Below are positions 1 to 12,000 of a DNA stretch of 64,000 bases, piece after piece. The notes below the pieces were generated by a model that was not told the DNA's origin, did no database searches, and worked only from the letters and a program-made list of their open reading frames with translations. The stretch lies in the NCBI RefSeq assembly GCF_021347895.1, contig NC_067127.1:20060984-20124983 (forward strand), read 5' to 3'. The position numbers were made by a program, and so were the translations under genes. Numbering within the stretch: the first letter of the stretch is position 1; each line of letters begins with the position of its first letter. The stretch is from Acanthochromis polyacanthus. Lineage: Eukaryota > Chordata > Actinopteri > Pomacentridae.

Positions 1-58
1 AGCGTTGCCCTGTGAATGTAGCTGACCAGCGCGTCTTTGCCCTCCAGACATCCCACCT

Positions 59-2738
59 TGTACAAATACTTAGAAATACTTTTATAAAGTTCAAACAAAG
101 CAAAGGTTTTAGCAAAAGCATACACGGATGTAATCAGCCTGATCCTATCCTATCACAGCGATAAGCTGGCGGCAAACGTCTGGAAACAGAGAGGTGTGAC
201 AAGCTGATAATGGTCATCAGATAAGGAGGGAGTCAACTGCAACCTAAAGGTCCTGATTAACTAAGTCAATAAAATCTTGAGAGTGAGCAGTGAGTGTGCA
301 ATGTGACTTCAGCCTGAGGCAAAGTTCTGTCACACAAATAACTAGTTTTGGCATTTTTTACTCCGCAGATCTTACAAAGGTAAGTACTCTATCTTCACAC
401 ACTATGACACTTATTAATCTGATGATTCAAACTCATCTTGACGAGTTTGACCTGATGTTACTGATGCTGTTCTACATTCTATGACATTTATTTCACTACT
501 AGTCACAGGCATTTTCTTCTACACCATAACTCATTAGTCCAATTTCTTTAGATTTGTCATCCTCTTGATCCTGTGATCAAAAGTTTATATGCGTTTTGGT
601 CATATATTCCTTTATTCTTTGTATTTCGAATCAGATCTGCAACTTCATCTCTTTGAAAGAAAACCCTTGGATTTATTTTAGTCCATTTTTGTATTGAAAA
701 CACATCAGATGTGTATAATCTTCCAGCAGAAAAGAAAGATAATTTGGTAAGAAGCAAGAAATAGTGGAGAAAGCGACCCATCATTTGCTTTCTACTAATG
801 AGTTTTCACTAGAGCTCTGTAATTACACAATTGCAAACAATACCACAAAAAAGAAACTCATAAAAACACATCAGTTTAACTGATTAATAAATTACAGTAA
901 ATGCAGCTGTTCAGTTTGTGTCAGCCCTATCATCATATGAGGCTACAGCAACAGGTTGTGGTAGCTCACACTTGCAGGGATAAAACAAAGAAAACATGCA
1001 CATAACACACAAAAATGTTGGAAAAAGAGAAACCTAAAGGAGAGCCAGATGTGAGCACAAGATCAGAGAGTTGAAGGACCCAGCAACATGTGAGTGTGAC
1101 ATTGTCTGGATTTCTTAAGCTGAATATAGACATATGGAAGAACCAGTGCTTATGTATATTTTAATTTTTCTAGTAATGTTCCTTACATGTTTGTACTATC
1201 CTCTTTGCTACTGTAACACTACAAAGTTCCCTTATCTAATCTTATCAGATAATCTGGTGTTAATAAGCTGAATATCTCCAGCAAGATACCTACATTTTAT
1301 GCTGCAAATATCCACCATTTGAAAAGGTAGTTGTACCATGCTACCAAGTATACAGAAAGTCAAACTGCTAGCACTAGTAGGAGCAGTCAGTCCCCCCAGG
1401 CATGATGCTGCCACCACCATGCTGCACCATAGATTTGGTATTAGTCAGGCAATGAGGAGTACCTGAGTGTCAACAGATATAGTTCTTGGAGTTTTGTCCG
1501 AAGGGTTTAGTTTTTATATCATCAGAATACAGAACCTTTCCATCATCTCAGTCTTTGAAAATGTTGTTTGCTAAACACCAAGCAGGCTGCCATATGACTT
1601 TTCCTTTATCAGTCCACTCTACCATAATGACCTTATGATTATGAAGTGCTCCAAAGAAATTAGGAAGCTTTGTTGGAGAGACACTTAGGTTGTTGGTCAC
1701 CTCCTTAATCAAGCCTCTTCTTGCATGGTTACTCAGTTAGGCACACGGTCAACTCTAGCAATTGTCCTAATGGCTCCAAACTTCATCCATTTCACAATAA
1801 CTCAACCTTTGAAAAAAAAAAAGTATAAAGGTTTGATACACTTGTCATGATCAATGTCTCACCACAATTTTCTGTTGGATTTCATAAGTTTGTTATAAAG
1901 TTTGTCATGCTAACTTTCTGACCTTTACATACATAGGTCTATGCTGCTAAAGTAAAGTCTAAATTTGATTTGCTAGACAAATCTCAGGGATTATTAAAGC
2001 AAACTGGATGTATCTGACCACAAAGTGCCTGTAATTTAGAGAATTCAGTTTTTAGATTTTTTTAATAGAAATATACTAAAGAAATCCAAAAACTTTCTTT
2101 TACGGGTTACTGACTGTTTATTTAACCTACATGAGATGCTTTCTGCAAGCATCCTGGTTACTCTCGTATAAGCAAATTAGATGTGTTGACAGTTGTGAGA
2201 GAGATTTGGTAAAATTGGATTTTGTCATTCCAACAGTGGTCCCAGATTAGACTATTAGACAGATGGTCAATTTGGAAATTTGATGACTAAAGACAACAAT
2301 ATCTTGATGAGAGCAGCCACTAGAAGACGGGTAAAGTGTGGCCACAAAGCAATGCTATGACTGGCTGTGGCATTCAAAGCACGACTAATTGGTAATAAGG
2401 TGCCTGTTGTTGTGCTGACAAATATACAGTGCAGTGAAAATGACATCTAACCCAATTCCAACTGCCACCCAAACCATTGTTTTATTCAAGGTCTTTGTCA
2501 GCAACTAGTGGCTTAGTAAACAGCCTTAATTTTTCTCATATGAGCACATCTTAAAACTGCTTTGGTTTTTAATCCAAAGCACCCAACTCTAAAGCCCCGA
2601 TTTCCGCAATTCCAACAACATCACACACTGATGCACCGTTTCAACGATTACATCAATTAAGAAAACATAACTCGCTAAATCTGAGTTTCTCTATTTTAAG
2701 ATGCTGAATTAACTGAAGTAATGCTGTCTTGTCTCTAG
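59..2738. other. Non-coding DNA upstream of the actinoporin-like exons (vps8 intron)
   Basis: No convincing exon was found here. A strong donor-like GTAAGT lies at about 380-385, but no open reading frame with an ATG precedes it. The first exon of the actinoporin-like gene should lie in this stretch or to its left. A degraded repeat is listed separately at 1380-1805; the remainder is AT-rich sequence in which I recognise nothing. Confidence 0.5.
1380..1805. repeat. Degraded interspersed repeat, probably DNA-transposon derived
   Basis: The stretch contains phrases that recur in many fish genomes, for example the CATGATGCTGCCACCACCAT block near 1400 and a CCACTCTACCATAATGACC block near 1615. 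It resembles an old inactivated transposon, but no intact reading frame or terminal repeats are visible. The class assignment rests on memory and is uncertain. Confidence 0.4.
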
Positions 2739-2852
2739 TTCACAACCGGCCTCTCTGTCTGCCACCACTGCATACGTCACCATAATGGTTCATCGCAGCT
2801 GCACTGTTGAGATCAACAACAACTCCAACTACTACACTCTGGCAAATCCAAG
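2739..2852 (+). CDS. Actinoporin-like gene, internal coding exon
   Basis: The acceptor is a pyrimidine-rich tract ending CTCTAG at 2738 and the donor is AAG|GTTTTT at 2853. The exon begins with the last base of a codon and ends after two bases (phase 2). It encodes the amino-terminal strand with the segment CTVEINNNSNYYTLANP. An in-frame ATG at 2785 could be an alternative start if no upstream coding exon is used. Confidence 0.7.
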
Positions 2853-4263
2853 GTTTTTACTTTGCTTTTATATCTAACTTTCTCTGAGGAGTGACCTCAG
2901 TTGTAGTGGTAACAATGTGTAACAGAAATCCTAAACATTTCCTCTGCACTCGCTGAATAGAGAAAATACAATAATCTGTTAGCTACTCTCAGTGGTAACA
3001 TGCCCTACCGTTCAAAAGTTTGGGGTCACTTAGAAATGTCCTTATTTTTGAAAGAAAAGCAGTTGTTTCCAATGAAGATAACAAATGAATCAGAAATATA
3101 ATCTAGACATTGCTAATGTGATAAAGGACCATTCTAGCTGGAAACAGCTGATTTTTAATGGAATATCTCCATAGGGGTACAGAGGAACATTTCCAGCAAC
3201 CATCACTCCTGTGTTCTAATGCTACATTGTGTTAGCTAATGGTGATGAAAGGCTAATTGATGATTAGAAAACTCTTGTGAAATTATGTTAGCTCCTGAAT
3301 ACATAAAACATGAAATTGCCTGCGTGACCCCAAACTTTTCAACGGTACTGTAGGATTTTAGTGTGATAGCATTTGTCCTTTCTTTGGCTTTTATTTAATT
3401 TCAGTTCATCAGCTATCATCTTTAGATTACAACAAACCTGACATTGACACAAATGACAATGCCCGGTTCATAAAGAGTTGCTTTTCCACACAGTGTTATG
3501 TGGAAGATCTCGAGTGGTCTGCACAGTCCTGACCTCAGCCACATCCAACACTTCTGTACTGAAACAGAACTCTCTGACTATGACTGGCTGATCTCACTAA
3601 AGCTCTTGTAGCTAAAATGTAACCTCATACCACTGTGTCCTATAAATTGTATTTAATCAGATTTGTGCCAATACCATCAGATAAAACATTTTGTATTGCA
3701 ATGCAGTTTAAATAAACTGTTGTGAGTCATCGTGGCTTTATTAACATGCTTGCAGAAAAACACCACAGACATTAGAATTCCGCGGTGAAATCATTTCTTT
3801 AAGCATCGTACTGATACATTTTGTCCTTGTGTTCAGAGTGTTCACTGAGAGCGGCTGCTGTGAGGTTCCTTTGTCACCATTTGTGGGCCCCTGCAGTAAT
3901 GCCAGTGCGCTGTTCAACAAGGTCACCGGCGCTGCAACCGGAGCTGTTGGCGTCTTTACCTACGACCTTTTCAACCCTAGCATTAACGACTATAGCCACA
4001 TCGTGGCGGTCATGTACTCTGTGCCCTTTGACCGAAACCTCTACTCCAACTGGTTTGCTGTGGGAATCTTTGAGAGAGGAAATGACTGTGACTATAATCT
4101 TTACGACATAATGTATAATGGAAGTGAAATGAACTTTGTAAGAGGAAAGGCTGACGGCTCCAGCATTTGTTATAACGGTGACTACGTGGCCGTCGGTGCC
4201 TCCATGTCAGACAATGGTGAAGCAGTTCTGAGGGTGGATGTCAATGATGCTGTCATGTATTAA
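2739..4263 (+). CDS. Actinoporin-like (pore-forming cytolysin family) protein, first exon missing
   Basis: Two coding exons are supported: 2739-2852 and 3837-4263. The second ends in TAA. Together they give about 180 residues, close to the usual actinoporin length. The splice joins codon AG|A across an AAG|GT donor and a TTCAG acceptor and preserves the reading frame. Diagnostic features are the ATGAVGV block, the YSVPFDRNLYSNW block (family-conserved aromatic-rich segment contributing to lipid headgroup binding) and a final beta-strand-like segment. Known members are the sea-anemone pore-forming toxins; fish carry related genes whose roles are poorly known. Exon 1 was not found; an acceptor CTCTAG|T precedes exon 2, so coding should continue upstream. 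AATAAA signals lie at 4328 and 4503. The gene lies opposite to vps8 and seemingly within one of its introns. Cytolytic activity is not implied by the sequence alone. Confidence 0.8.
3006..3347 (+). mobile_element. MITE, TACCGTTCAAAAGTTTGGGG family, copy 1
   Basis: The element is about 340 bp with matching inverted ends: TACCGTTCAAAAGTTTGGGG at the left and the reverse complement (CCCCAAACTTTTCAACGGTA) at the right. It lies in the intron of the actinoporin-like gene. Two further copies in opposite orientation occur at 31587 and 45331. No coding capacity, so it is a non-autonomous DNA transposon. Confidence 0.8.
3837..4263 (+). CDS. Actinoporin-like gene, terminal coding exon
   Basis: It follows the acceptor TTGTGTTCAG and is open to TAA at 4261-4263. 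It encodes about 142 residues covering most of the beta-sandwich, including ATGAVGV and YSVPFDRNLYSNW. The uninterrupted frame and the family-typical motifs argue against a pseudogene. Confidence 0.85.
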
Positions 4264-4984
4264 GCCAACATACTGAGTTCACTGAGTTCATACTGTTATA
4301 CACGAAATATAGAAACACAAATATATAAATAAATGTTAAATATAGCTAGAAATGCAATGCTTAATTACAAATTAAAAACGTGTTTCCATTAAGGTCATGT
4401 TTCTTTTTAATTGTCCATATATAGACAAAATGTAACTGCAGAAAATTTATGTTTTTCTCAGTTTCTGACTGAAGATTTAATTTAGCTGAATAATTTGCTT
4501 ACAATAAACTGATTGCATTCAAAAGTTCAAAGCGTCCACTGTCAATAAATTTAAAAAATCTAACAAATAATTTATGCATGTCTTTGTCTTGTCTCTCAGG
4601 AATGCCGTCAGATTCAAATTGTAGGAGATGTAGCTCTGATATTATCAAGGTAATTTACAGCCATAGAAGTTGGCCATATTTAGTCTATCTTCCTGTCTGC
4701 ATCTGTACAGACATGAAATGCAAATCAAATAAGTGGAAGCATCTTTGTTCTGCCCAGTTATTAAAGATGTATTAAAGTCCTACGCCAGTCATTGATTAAA
4801 AACTATTAACTATACAAAAACTACATATTTTCAAGTTTTTTCTTGATAATTACATGCCTCAAAAAAGCTTAGATGCAACGCTAACGCACCAGCTCACCTC
4901 AGACTCTAATCAAACAATTCAATAGTACACAATTGCAAGGTGTAATAATTAAGCACTTCAGCCATTAAAGCTCTAAACAGAAAA

Positions 4985-5197
4985 CGAGGGGGGGATTATA
5001 TATACTAGCGGGCTCCACCGTAGCCGCGCACCCCCCGCGGACGGTCTCATCGGTCCGGCGGGTTTTGCACTGCCCTTTTTTTTTGGTGCGGACCAGTGAG
5101 GCGGCAATGTCGGCAATGTCGGCAGAATTTTAATGAGGCGGTGGCCTATACCAGCGAGGCGGCCTGCCTCGTCGGTTATATGGGAGGGGAAACACTG
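4985..5197 (-). mobile_element. GC-rich hAT-like transposon fragment
   Basis: This GC-rich island in AT-rich DNA ends at its right with GGGGAAACACTG, the reverse complement of the CAGTGTTTCC ends typical of hAT elements. No matching left end is visible, so it is a truncated copy. A short tandem (GGCAATGTC twice) is present near 5105. Confidence 0.5.
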
Positions 5198-5369
5198 TAT
5201 AGATAGTAAAACACAACTGAACATCCAGAACACTTAACACAACCAATAGAAATATCTTCAATTCAACCAGCAGTCCCATGTCAACTCGTTTTAGTACAAG
5301 TTGTCACAACTGGTAACACCAGAAATGGCCATTTTTGTAACTGCAATGGGGCCATTTGCTGGCTGTTTC

Positions 5370-5595
5370 AAAACAGAATTTCCAGTATAGCAATATTTAT
5401 CAAACCAACAAACTCTTTTGTTGTAGTTATGGCTGAGGTTACTCTCAGCTCTGGACAAACACAAGATTTTCTGTCTTGCTTAAACTTTTCCCATTCTTTG
5501 CAGTATTCCTCTTCCTCAGTTGACAGCAGAGGACTGAGTGCAGGAACACCACCAGTTTCCAATGTTATACCAATCAGGTATAACATTATGACCAC
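5370..5595 (-). other. Unrecognised coding-like open frame
   Basis: The minus-strand frame is open for about 75 codons and contains an acidic and lysine-rich stretch (STEEEEYCKEWEKFKQDRKS) that reads like real protein rather than random translation. No family is recognised. The left part of a Tc1-type terminal repeat abuts it at 5567, so it may be transposon-carried or an old retrocopy fragment. No splice sites or start context give further support. Confidence 0.25.
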
Positions 5596-5640
5596 CCTCC
5601 TAATATTGTGTTGGTCCCTTTATGCTGCTAAAACAGACAC
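5567..5640 (+). mobile_element. Solo terminal repeat of a Tc1-like element
   Basis: It carries the signature ACATTATGACCACC followed by CTAATATTGTGTTGGTCC, also seen at 33519-33575, 37950 and 58077. Only one end is present and no transposase follows. Confidence 0.65.
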
Positions 5641-5962
5641 GGGTGCCTAACTCACTTGGTATGACCATTTCTGGTGTCATTTTTTGTGTACATTTCAAGT
5701 CAGACTCGGAAACAAACATTTAAAATGACTCGGATAAAAATCCTTCTTATTCAAAGCTTCAGAGAGCTTTTCCCTGCATCTCTACAGTGAATGTGAAGAG
5801 TACAAAGCACAGCAGCCATAATAATGGGAAATATGACAGCATTATCCTTTAATGAGCTTTCTCTACACTGTGTAAGATTCATATTGTAAAAAGGTTTACA
5901 GTGCTAAAACATCCTTGACCTGACTGCAAACATATAAAGGGGGTGATCAAGTTTGGACTCAC

Positions 5963-6017
5963 CAAAGACCAGAGCCAGACCATGAGATGTTCCCACAGCA
6001 ATCACACCTGACACCGT
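5963..6017 (-). CDS. vps8: vps8 coding exon 6
   Basis: It encodes VIAVGTSHGLALVF, the first strand of the beta-propeller, and ends in phase 1 at TTTG|GTGAGT. The acceptor is GTGTTTAG. The next exon was not found in the window. Confidence 0.85.
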
Positions 6018-9000
6018 CTAAACACAAGAAATACACAGCTTAGAGCTGATTACAGGAAATATGGGAAAAAATAGATCATGAAAAAATGTTCTGCCTCAAC
6101 CAAGACTCATATAATCAGAAGCACAAAAACAGGTGCTCTCTATAGTTTTTTAGTATTGGTATTCCCAATCTACTAGATTAAAAAAACAACAACAAAGAAG
6201 CAATAAATTCTCAAAATGTGGACACTCCCACATTGTCTCTGTTTCTCCCCTCCCTCTTTTTTCAGTTGAATGTAAATGTAAGTGCTTCTTTGTCAACAGG
6301 GCTTATCTTTACTTTCTGCTTCATTGTTGCTTAAAGCAGTCTAAGGCGAGTCTGCATTGCTGTCTGAAGTTAATTTAAATTACCATAGCCATTTAAGTGA
6401 ATGCTAAAACTGTGAAGCACCTCAGGAACTCACAGTTAGAGCTTATACTTGCAATATTACAGTCAGATTCCAGTTTGGGTTGCATGTCATCTCCACCCTC
6501 CCATTTCCTGGATGTCTGTCATTATTTGCTAATAGATGCAAAATAACAAAACCAAATCTTCAACTTCAATTTCTTCCCATTAAATCTCGCATGTGGTCAC
6601 TTTTCAGATGATGCTATTGCTCAAATAAATCCTTAATGCATACACAGTCAATCCTTAAAGAGTGTGTTAACAAACTGTTCTTTAAACTTTCCCCACCACT
6701 CTGATGAGTTGAAATGTTAGTTGATTAAACAAATACTCACTATAGCTGTTGGCAGTCCAGCATCCACTTTGTCCTGAGTGAAGATACAAATGTTTTTATT
6801 AGGACTAATCTTCAATGTCCTTCCATTTCTGTGACTTATGTGTGAGTACAAAAATTTGTGTACAACGTCAAACTGTGGGGATCGTTAAATTTTAGTATGA
6901 ATAATTGGTGAAAGTTAGGCTAAGGTTAGGTTTAGGTCAATGTCTGAGGCAGGATGAGGCAAATGGTTGGTATGGTTAGGCTAAGTCTGGAGGAAATAAA
7001 TGCACGAGATCAATTCCTGAAGTGATGGAAACATGATTGTTCATGTGTCTATATGAGAATGCATGTGTTACTGTGAGATGTGTGTCTTTGTGTTTTGTGG
7101 ACAAATTTAGGTTACACGTTTAGTTGTTGGGCAAGAGGATGGGAACACAATAAATTAGTAAGATACTTAACAAATAAAAAATAAATGTGTGTTACAGCCT
7201 TACAGCAGCAGACACGATTTGTGCAGAGATGCCTTTGAGCAGACTGTGTCGAAGGACGGACCCATGAACGGTTGCATTCAGATCCACTGTCCTCCTCTTT
7301 CTTCATGTCCACACGCAGACAGACATAAACAAGTGCATAGATTTGGACAAACACAAAGACAAAAAATACTTTATTAACTTGTACATGTAAAAAGAAAAAG
7401 GGAAGTGCACAAACTTTAAATTCAGCATTTGCATTATTGTTTGGCTGACGATCATGCCTCTTGTGGACTATTTAAGGGTTAGAATGTGAGTTTGTACTAG
7501 TTCATGCTTGTGTTGTGGCTGCAACAGTAACATCTACACAGTGTTTGGGTTGTTGTTCTAAAGACTACATATGCTACCTACACAACCCCCTACATAAAAT
7601 ATTTATTAATGCTTAAAGTATTTTAAAATTCAAATTTAATACAAGGTAAACACTTGGCACATCTATCGAATTTTAAGTTGCAACTTTTTGCAACTTAAAA
7701 TTCAAATTTAAAAATAATCTTTAAATAAAATATTTCTATACATGATGCACAATGCATCATGTAGGTCAATTAGGCATTTAAAATGTCCTGATTTTCCAAG
7801 CAAACATTTTTCATTTTAGGTATTGAATTTCCTTGTAATTGGTTTATTTCATTCAGAAAATAGTTTTTGAAATTGGTATTACACACAAAAAAAGCAAGCG
7901 TGTAAATAACTATGTAAGGGCATGAATATTTTGTGTTTGTGTTTGTGTGGATTCATGCCGTTTGAGGTGAGCTGGGTCTCCACTGTCAGAGCTGGCCAGA
8001 GAGGAGGTGTCACAGGAGTGGGCATCCATGTTGTCTGTGTTTAACACACAGGTGTCTTCCAACACAAATGGTTCCTCCTCATCCTCTAACTGCAACACAG
8101 CAAAACAAATGCATCTCAAACCAAAGGGCACAGACAGGGCAGCATAACAGACCTCAGCTAGAAGAAACCTCTCCTAACTACCATTGTGATGCTAAATTGC
8201 AAAAGTTTTGATTTTGCAGAAAGGCATGTCTGTAGTGGAATGACCAGCTTCAAGTTTCCACCATTAGTAAAGAAACAGTTTTTAACCTAATGTGCATTGT
8301 CCAATCTGTCCAAACTTCACCAGTTTCATCAGCGTGTAAGCCTGGATAGTATTTTCAGTTATAGTCACAGGGCCACCTACTGGCAACAGGAAATTACATG
8401 TTTCATTCTTCTGTGCTCCTAGAGCATTGGTGTAAAATTCACTTTAGTTCAGGAGCCACATACAGCCCAATTTGATCTCAACTGGGCCGGATCAGTAAAG
8501 TCACAGCATAATAACCTATAAATCACCGAAACTCCAAATGCTTTGCTTTGTTTTAGTGCAAAAAAGTACAATTCTGAAATATTCACATTTAATGAAAAAT
8601 GAAACCTCGGTTTAATCATTTACACATTACAACTTACACATCAGTGTTTCTACAAAAGCACTAAACAATTAATCACAGCTATCTGAAACTGTGTGAAGTT
8701 GTGCAGTGCAAGAACAGCAGTATTCCATCAAACCAAACTCTTTCGTAATGAAGCTTGCGATTATATTGCACCAATGTCCTTAAATATTTTCACAGATAGT
8801 ATTAGTTTTCACAGAATTTTATTCTTCAGGGTGAAGAAGTGCCTGAAGCACCCCTGTCCTGGTGGGTTGACCAGATCCACCTCAAACATGGTCAGTAAAG
8901 CAAGACTTTAATGAGGCTTAGGGGGAAATTGTGCAAATACATTACATAAAACATGTAGTATCCTGTTCCCAGAGGATGGAGCTTATGGCTGTAACTTAAT

Positions 9001-12000
9001 ATTTTGAACATCTTTAGATTGGATTGTCCAAATTTTGACTTCAATCTTACATCTCCAGGAGGAGTTTGTCACAGTAAAATGAATAATAATACATCAGAGG
9101 AAAATGGAACAAAAATACTGGGATCCTTTTCCAATTTGCAGCACTCCATTTCAAGACAATTAGTGCAATCAAACACTTTTTATAGCTTTTTAACTGGTAT
9201 TTTCACAACTGTTCCAGCTTTTACAGGTTTGATGCTCTTTAATCTCACAGATTAAATTATCATTATTATATCATTATCATTAGGGGGCTGCACAGTAGAA
9301 TAGTGGTTAGCACTTTTGCCTTGCAGCAAGAAGATCCCCGGTTCAAATCCCGGCCTGGGCCTGGGATCTTTCTGCATGGAGTTTGCATGTTCTCCCTGTG
9401 CATGCGTGGGTTTTCTCCGGGTACTCCGGCTTCCTCCCACAGTCCAAAAATATGCTGAGGTTAATTGATTACTCTAAATTGCCCGTAGGTGTGAATGTGA
9501 GTGTGATTGTCTGTCTGTATATGTAGCCCTGTGACAGACTGGCGACCTGTCCAGGGTGTCCCCTGCCTTCGCCCGAGTCAGCTGGAATAGGCTCCAGCAC
9601 CCCCCACGACCCTAGTGAGGATAAAGCGGTGTATAGAGAATGGATGGATGGATATCATTAGGGTTATTATTAAATTAATAGTTATGATCAGGACTAAACA
9701 GCCACTTCAGGACAGCTACTTGTTTTCTTCCTGTCCATTCTTGCATTTAGATGTTTGTCAGGGCTCATTACCACGTTGGATGAGAAATGGGTCGCAAGTG
9801 ATACAGAACTCTGTGAAACTGTAAAGTACTTATCGTTGAAGAACAGCTTGATAATCTGACCTCACTATGCCTTGCAGAGACTAATGGCGAAACACACTTT
9901 CTCTGTACGCATCAGCAGGGGTCTGCGTGTCATAAATGTCATCATCATGTCTACGAGGGTCTGAGTGGATCGTCTGTGTGCAGTCCAAAATTTGTGACCA
10001 GGCAGCCGTCTGCACGTCGACTGTGCATATCCCAGGAAAACAAGTAGCGCTTAAAACAAATGTTTTGTGTGTACGAGGAGATTCTCTGTCAAGCACACCT
10101 TCAGAACTCATCATTGGCAGAGTTGTAATTGAAGTAATCACCATCGACCTTTGGGGAGCTTTGATTTGTACTTGCTTTCCATCAATGGAGCCCAAACACA
10201 AGAGAAGCAAGAAGTTCTCATTTCTCCAGAAATCCTGTGCTGTGTTCTTACACTGTGCTCAGAACACCTCAGGAATAACCACTGATACTTTGTTACAACC
10301 TGATCTGTCACCAGCTGCCGTTTCCTTATGTGGTTTTCTGTGTTGGATATGAGGGGAAATGCATACGGCCGTGTAGCAGACCAGCATGGCTGTATTAAGG
10401 CAACCCCAATACACACCTGAGCCTTCTCCATCATTAAGTTGGTGTTCTTTTATTTAAAACTTCATTATTTTGCTCTGTGAGCCAAGAGCAGGTCCGACTT
10501 ACCAAAAGGCTCTAAATTAGATTCATTTGCCTGAAAGACATTCTCAATATGACAACAATTCTCTGTTTTACCATCACTTTTAATAGATACCAATCATTTC
10601 ATCTTGTTCATTTTGGCTTTCTCCAGAGTAACAAAAGACTTCATTTGTTTAGCTTTTTTTGCTTTACTCTGTGGCAAACCAAAGGTATGCAAGTGTGCAC
10701 TTAAATAGAACATTCATTTTGACACTTTTCAGAAAGAACAGAGCACGGTGTCCCATGAGGCGCAAGACGGTTTTGTTTTTGTTTATGTAGGTAACTAGGT
10801 AGGGATCTTTTGGTAAAAGAAAGTACACAAACCCTTTGGAATTACCCGTTTTCTGTATTAATCCGCATCATAAAGTGAATAAATAAAAACTGGTGTGATC
10901 AACACTTGTTTTAGACATAGATGACAAGTACTTGTTCCATCACGTGGCATCTCTACAACACCACAGACATCATGAAACAACCGGCATCATGTCATTTGAA
11001 TAAAGTGACAGAATGCTGATGGTTTTCGATGAGAACTGTCTTCTTTTCTCTAAGTCAGGGAAGAAAACCATTTAGATGCTGCGATTAGACTTTTGTTGAG
11101 TGTCTTATGTGTCTTCAACAAACCCATTAGACATTCACAGTGCTGGGAAAGGAAATCAGAAACACTTGCTCATCAAACTTGCTTGGTTTTTGATGTTGAA
11201 CTGTGTCTACTGAGCTTCAGTTCAACACACACATTCTAAAGTAAGATACACTGACAAATTTGTAAATGTGATGGCAAACCGTCCAGGTCCAGAGGCACCA
11301 AGTCACGATGTTCTATCACTGCATTTACATTATGTCAGCTTTGAGATAATGTTCTCATGTTGATACGACATTTATAGTCAGTTTATTAAAATGTGAACTA
11401 AGAAATACCTAAACTCGTCAGAGGTATTTGTAAACTTTTTAAACTGTATGGAAATCAACAATAGTAAACCTTAAGAAATATTTTTGTGGGGAATGGTTCA
11501 CTAGAAGATGCTTCTTGTGAATACCAAATCCAGGAGGTCTGAGTATGTTTTTAGACGTTAAAGTGGCTCTAACTCTAGCCTTCAGTCCTGTTTCATCAGT
11601 TAGACTCTGCTCTTTCTTCATATACTTCTATATTTTTGAATGACGTATTCAATATTGACAAGATAAACTGCAATGATTTGCATTTTATTAAGTAAGGTAG
11701 GTTGCATTTGTTCATTACTGGTCCATATTTAATAAAATCATAGAAAATAAAATGCTTACTTTTTTGCCTAAATAGATCATTAGATATATAGAAAGACTGA
11801 AAATACTGCACATTCATATAAATGTAGAAGTACAGCAGCTTCTCAAAGCTGATTAAAAATAGTTTCAGAAAGCTGCCAAGATACTCAAAAAGTTACATGT
11901 ACTTGACCTCACTAAGGATGCTCTCCAGTGTGGGAGGGGTATCCACTTGGGGAATGTCAAACTCCTTATCGTCGATCTGAGAACAGAAGTAACAAAAACA

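Larger units (their letters stand above)
4264..5962. other. Spacer between the actinoporin-like gene and vps8 exon 6
   Basis: It holds the actinoporin-like 3' UTR (AATAAA at 4328 and 4503), a GC-rich hAT-like end at 4985-5197, an unexplained coding-like stretch at 5370-5595 and a solo Tc1 terminal repeat at 5567-5640. I searched the minus strand for the next vps8 exon and did not recognise one. Confidence 0.5.
6018..7958. other. vps8 introns 3 to 5 region
   Basis: Apart from exons 4 and 5 it holds AT-rich sequence. An imperfect hairpin lies at about 7670-7705 (AATTTTAAGTTGCAA facing its complement), followed by a short ATGATGC palindrome near 7742-7762. Nothing else is recognised. Confidence 0.5.
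8090..11907. other. vps8 intron 2
   Basis: The 3.8 kb intron contains a half hAT-like repeat near 8433, a full tRNA-SINE at 9283 and a Harbinger transposase relic at 9881, all listed separately. From 10440 to 11907 I recognise no repeat or gene. Confidence 0.5.

Noticed and set aside
1..51. Possible minus-strand exon encoding GCLEGKDALVSYIHRAT
   Set aside because: It is open and follows an AG, but the upstream tract is not pyrimidine-rich, and the residues do not match the expected next segment of VPS8 or another family I know. The window edge prevents testing.
290..380. Candidate first exon of the actinoporin-like gene ending at a GTAAGT donor
   Set aside because: The open frame has no ATG (the apparent start is GTG) and the only ATG nearby is followed at once by TGA, so it was not called.
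9300..9360. tRNA-like box A and box B sequences
   Set aside because: They are the heads of SINE copies and lack a foldable cloverleaf, so they are not tRNA genes.
9936..10352. A 138-codon plus-strand frame
   Set aside because: It is antisense to the Harbinger transposase relic, whose motif is on the minus strand.
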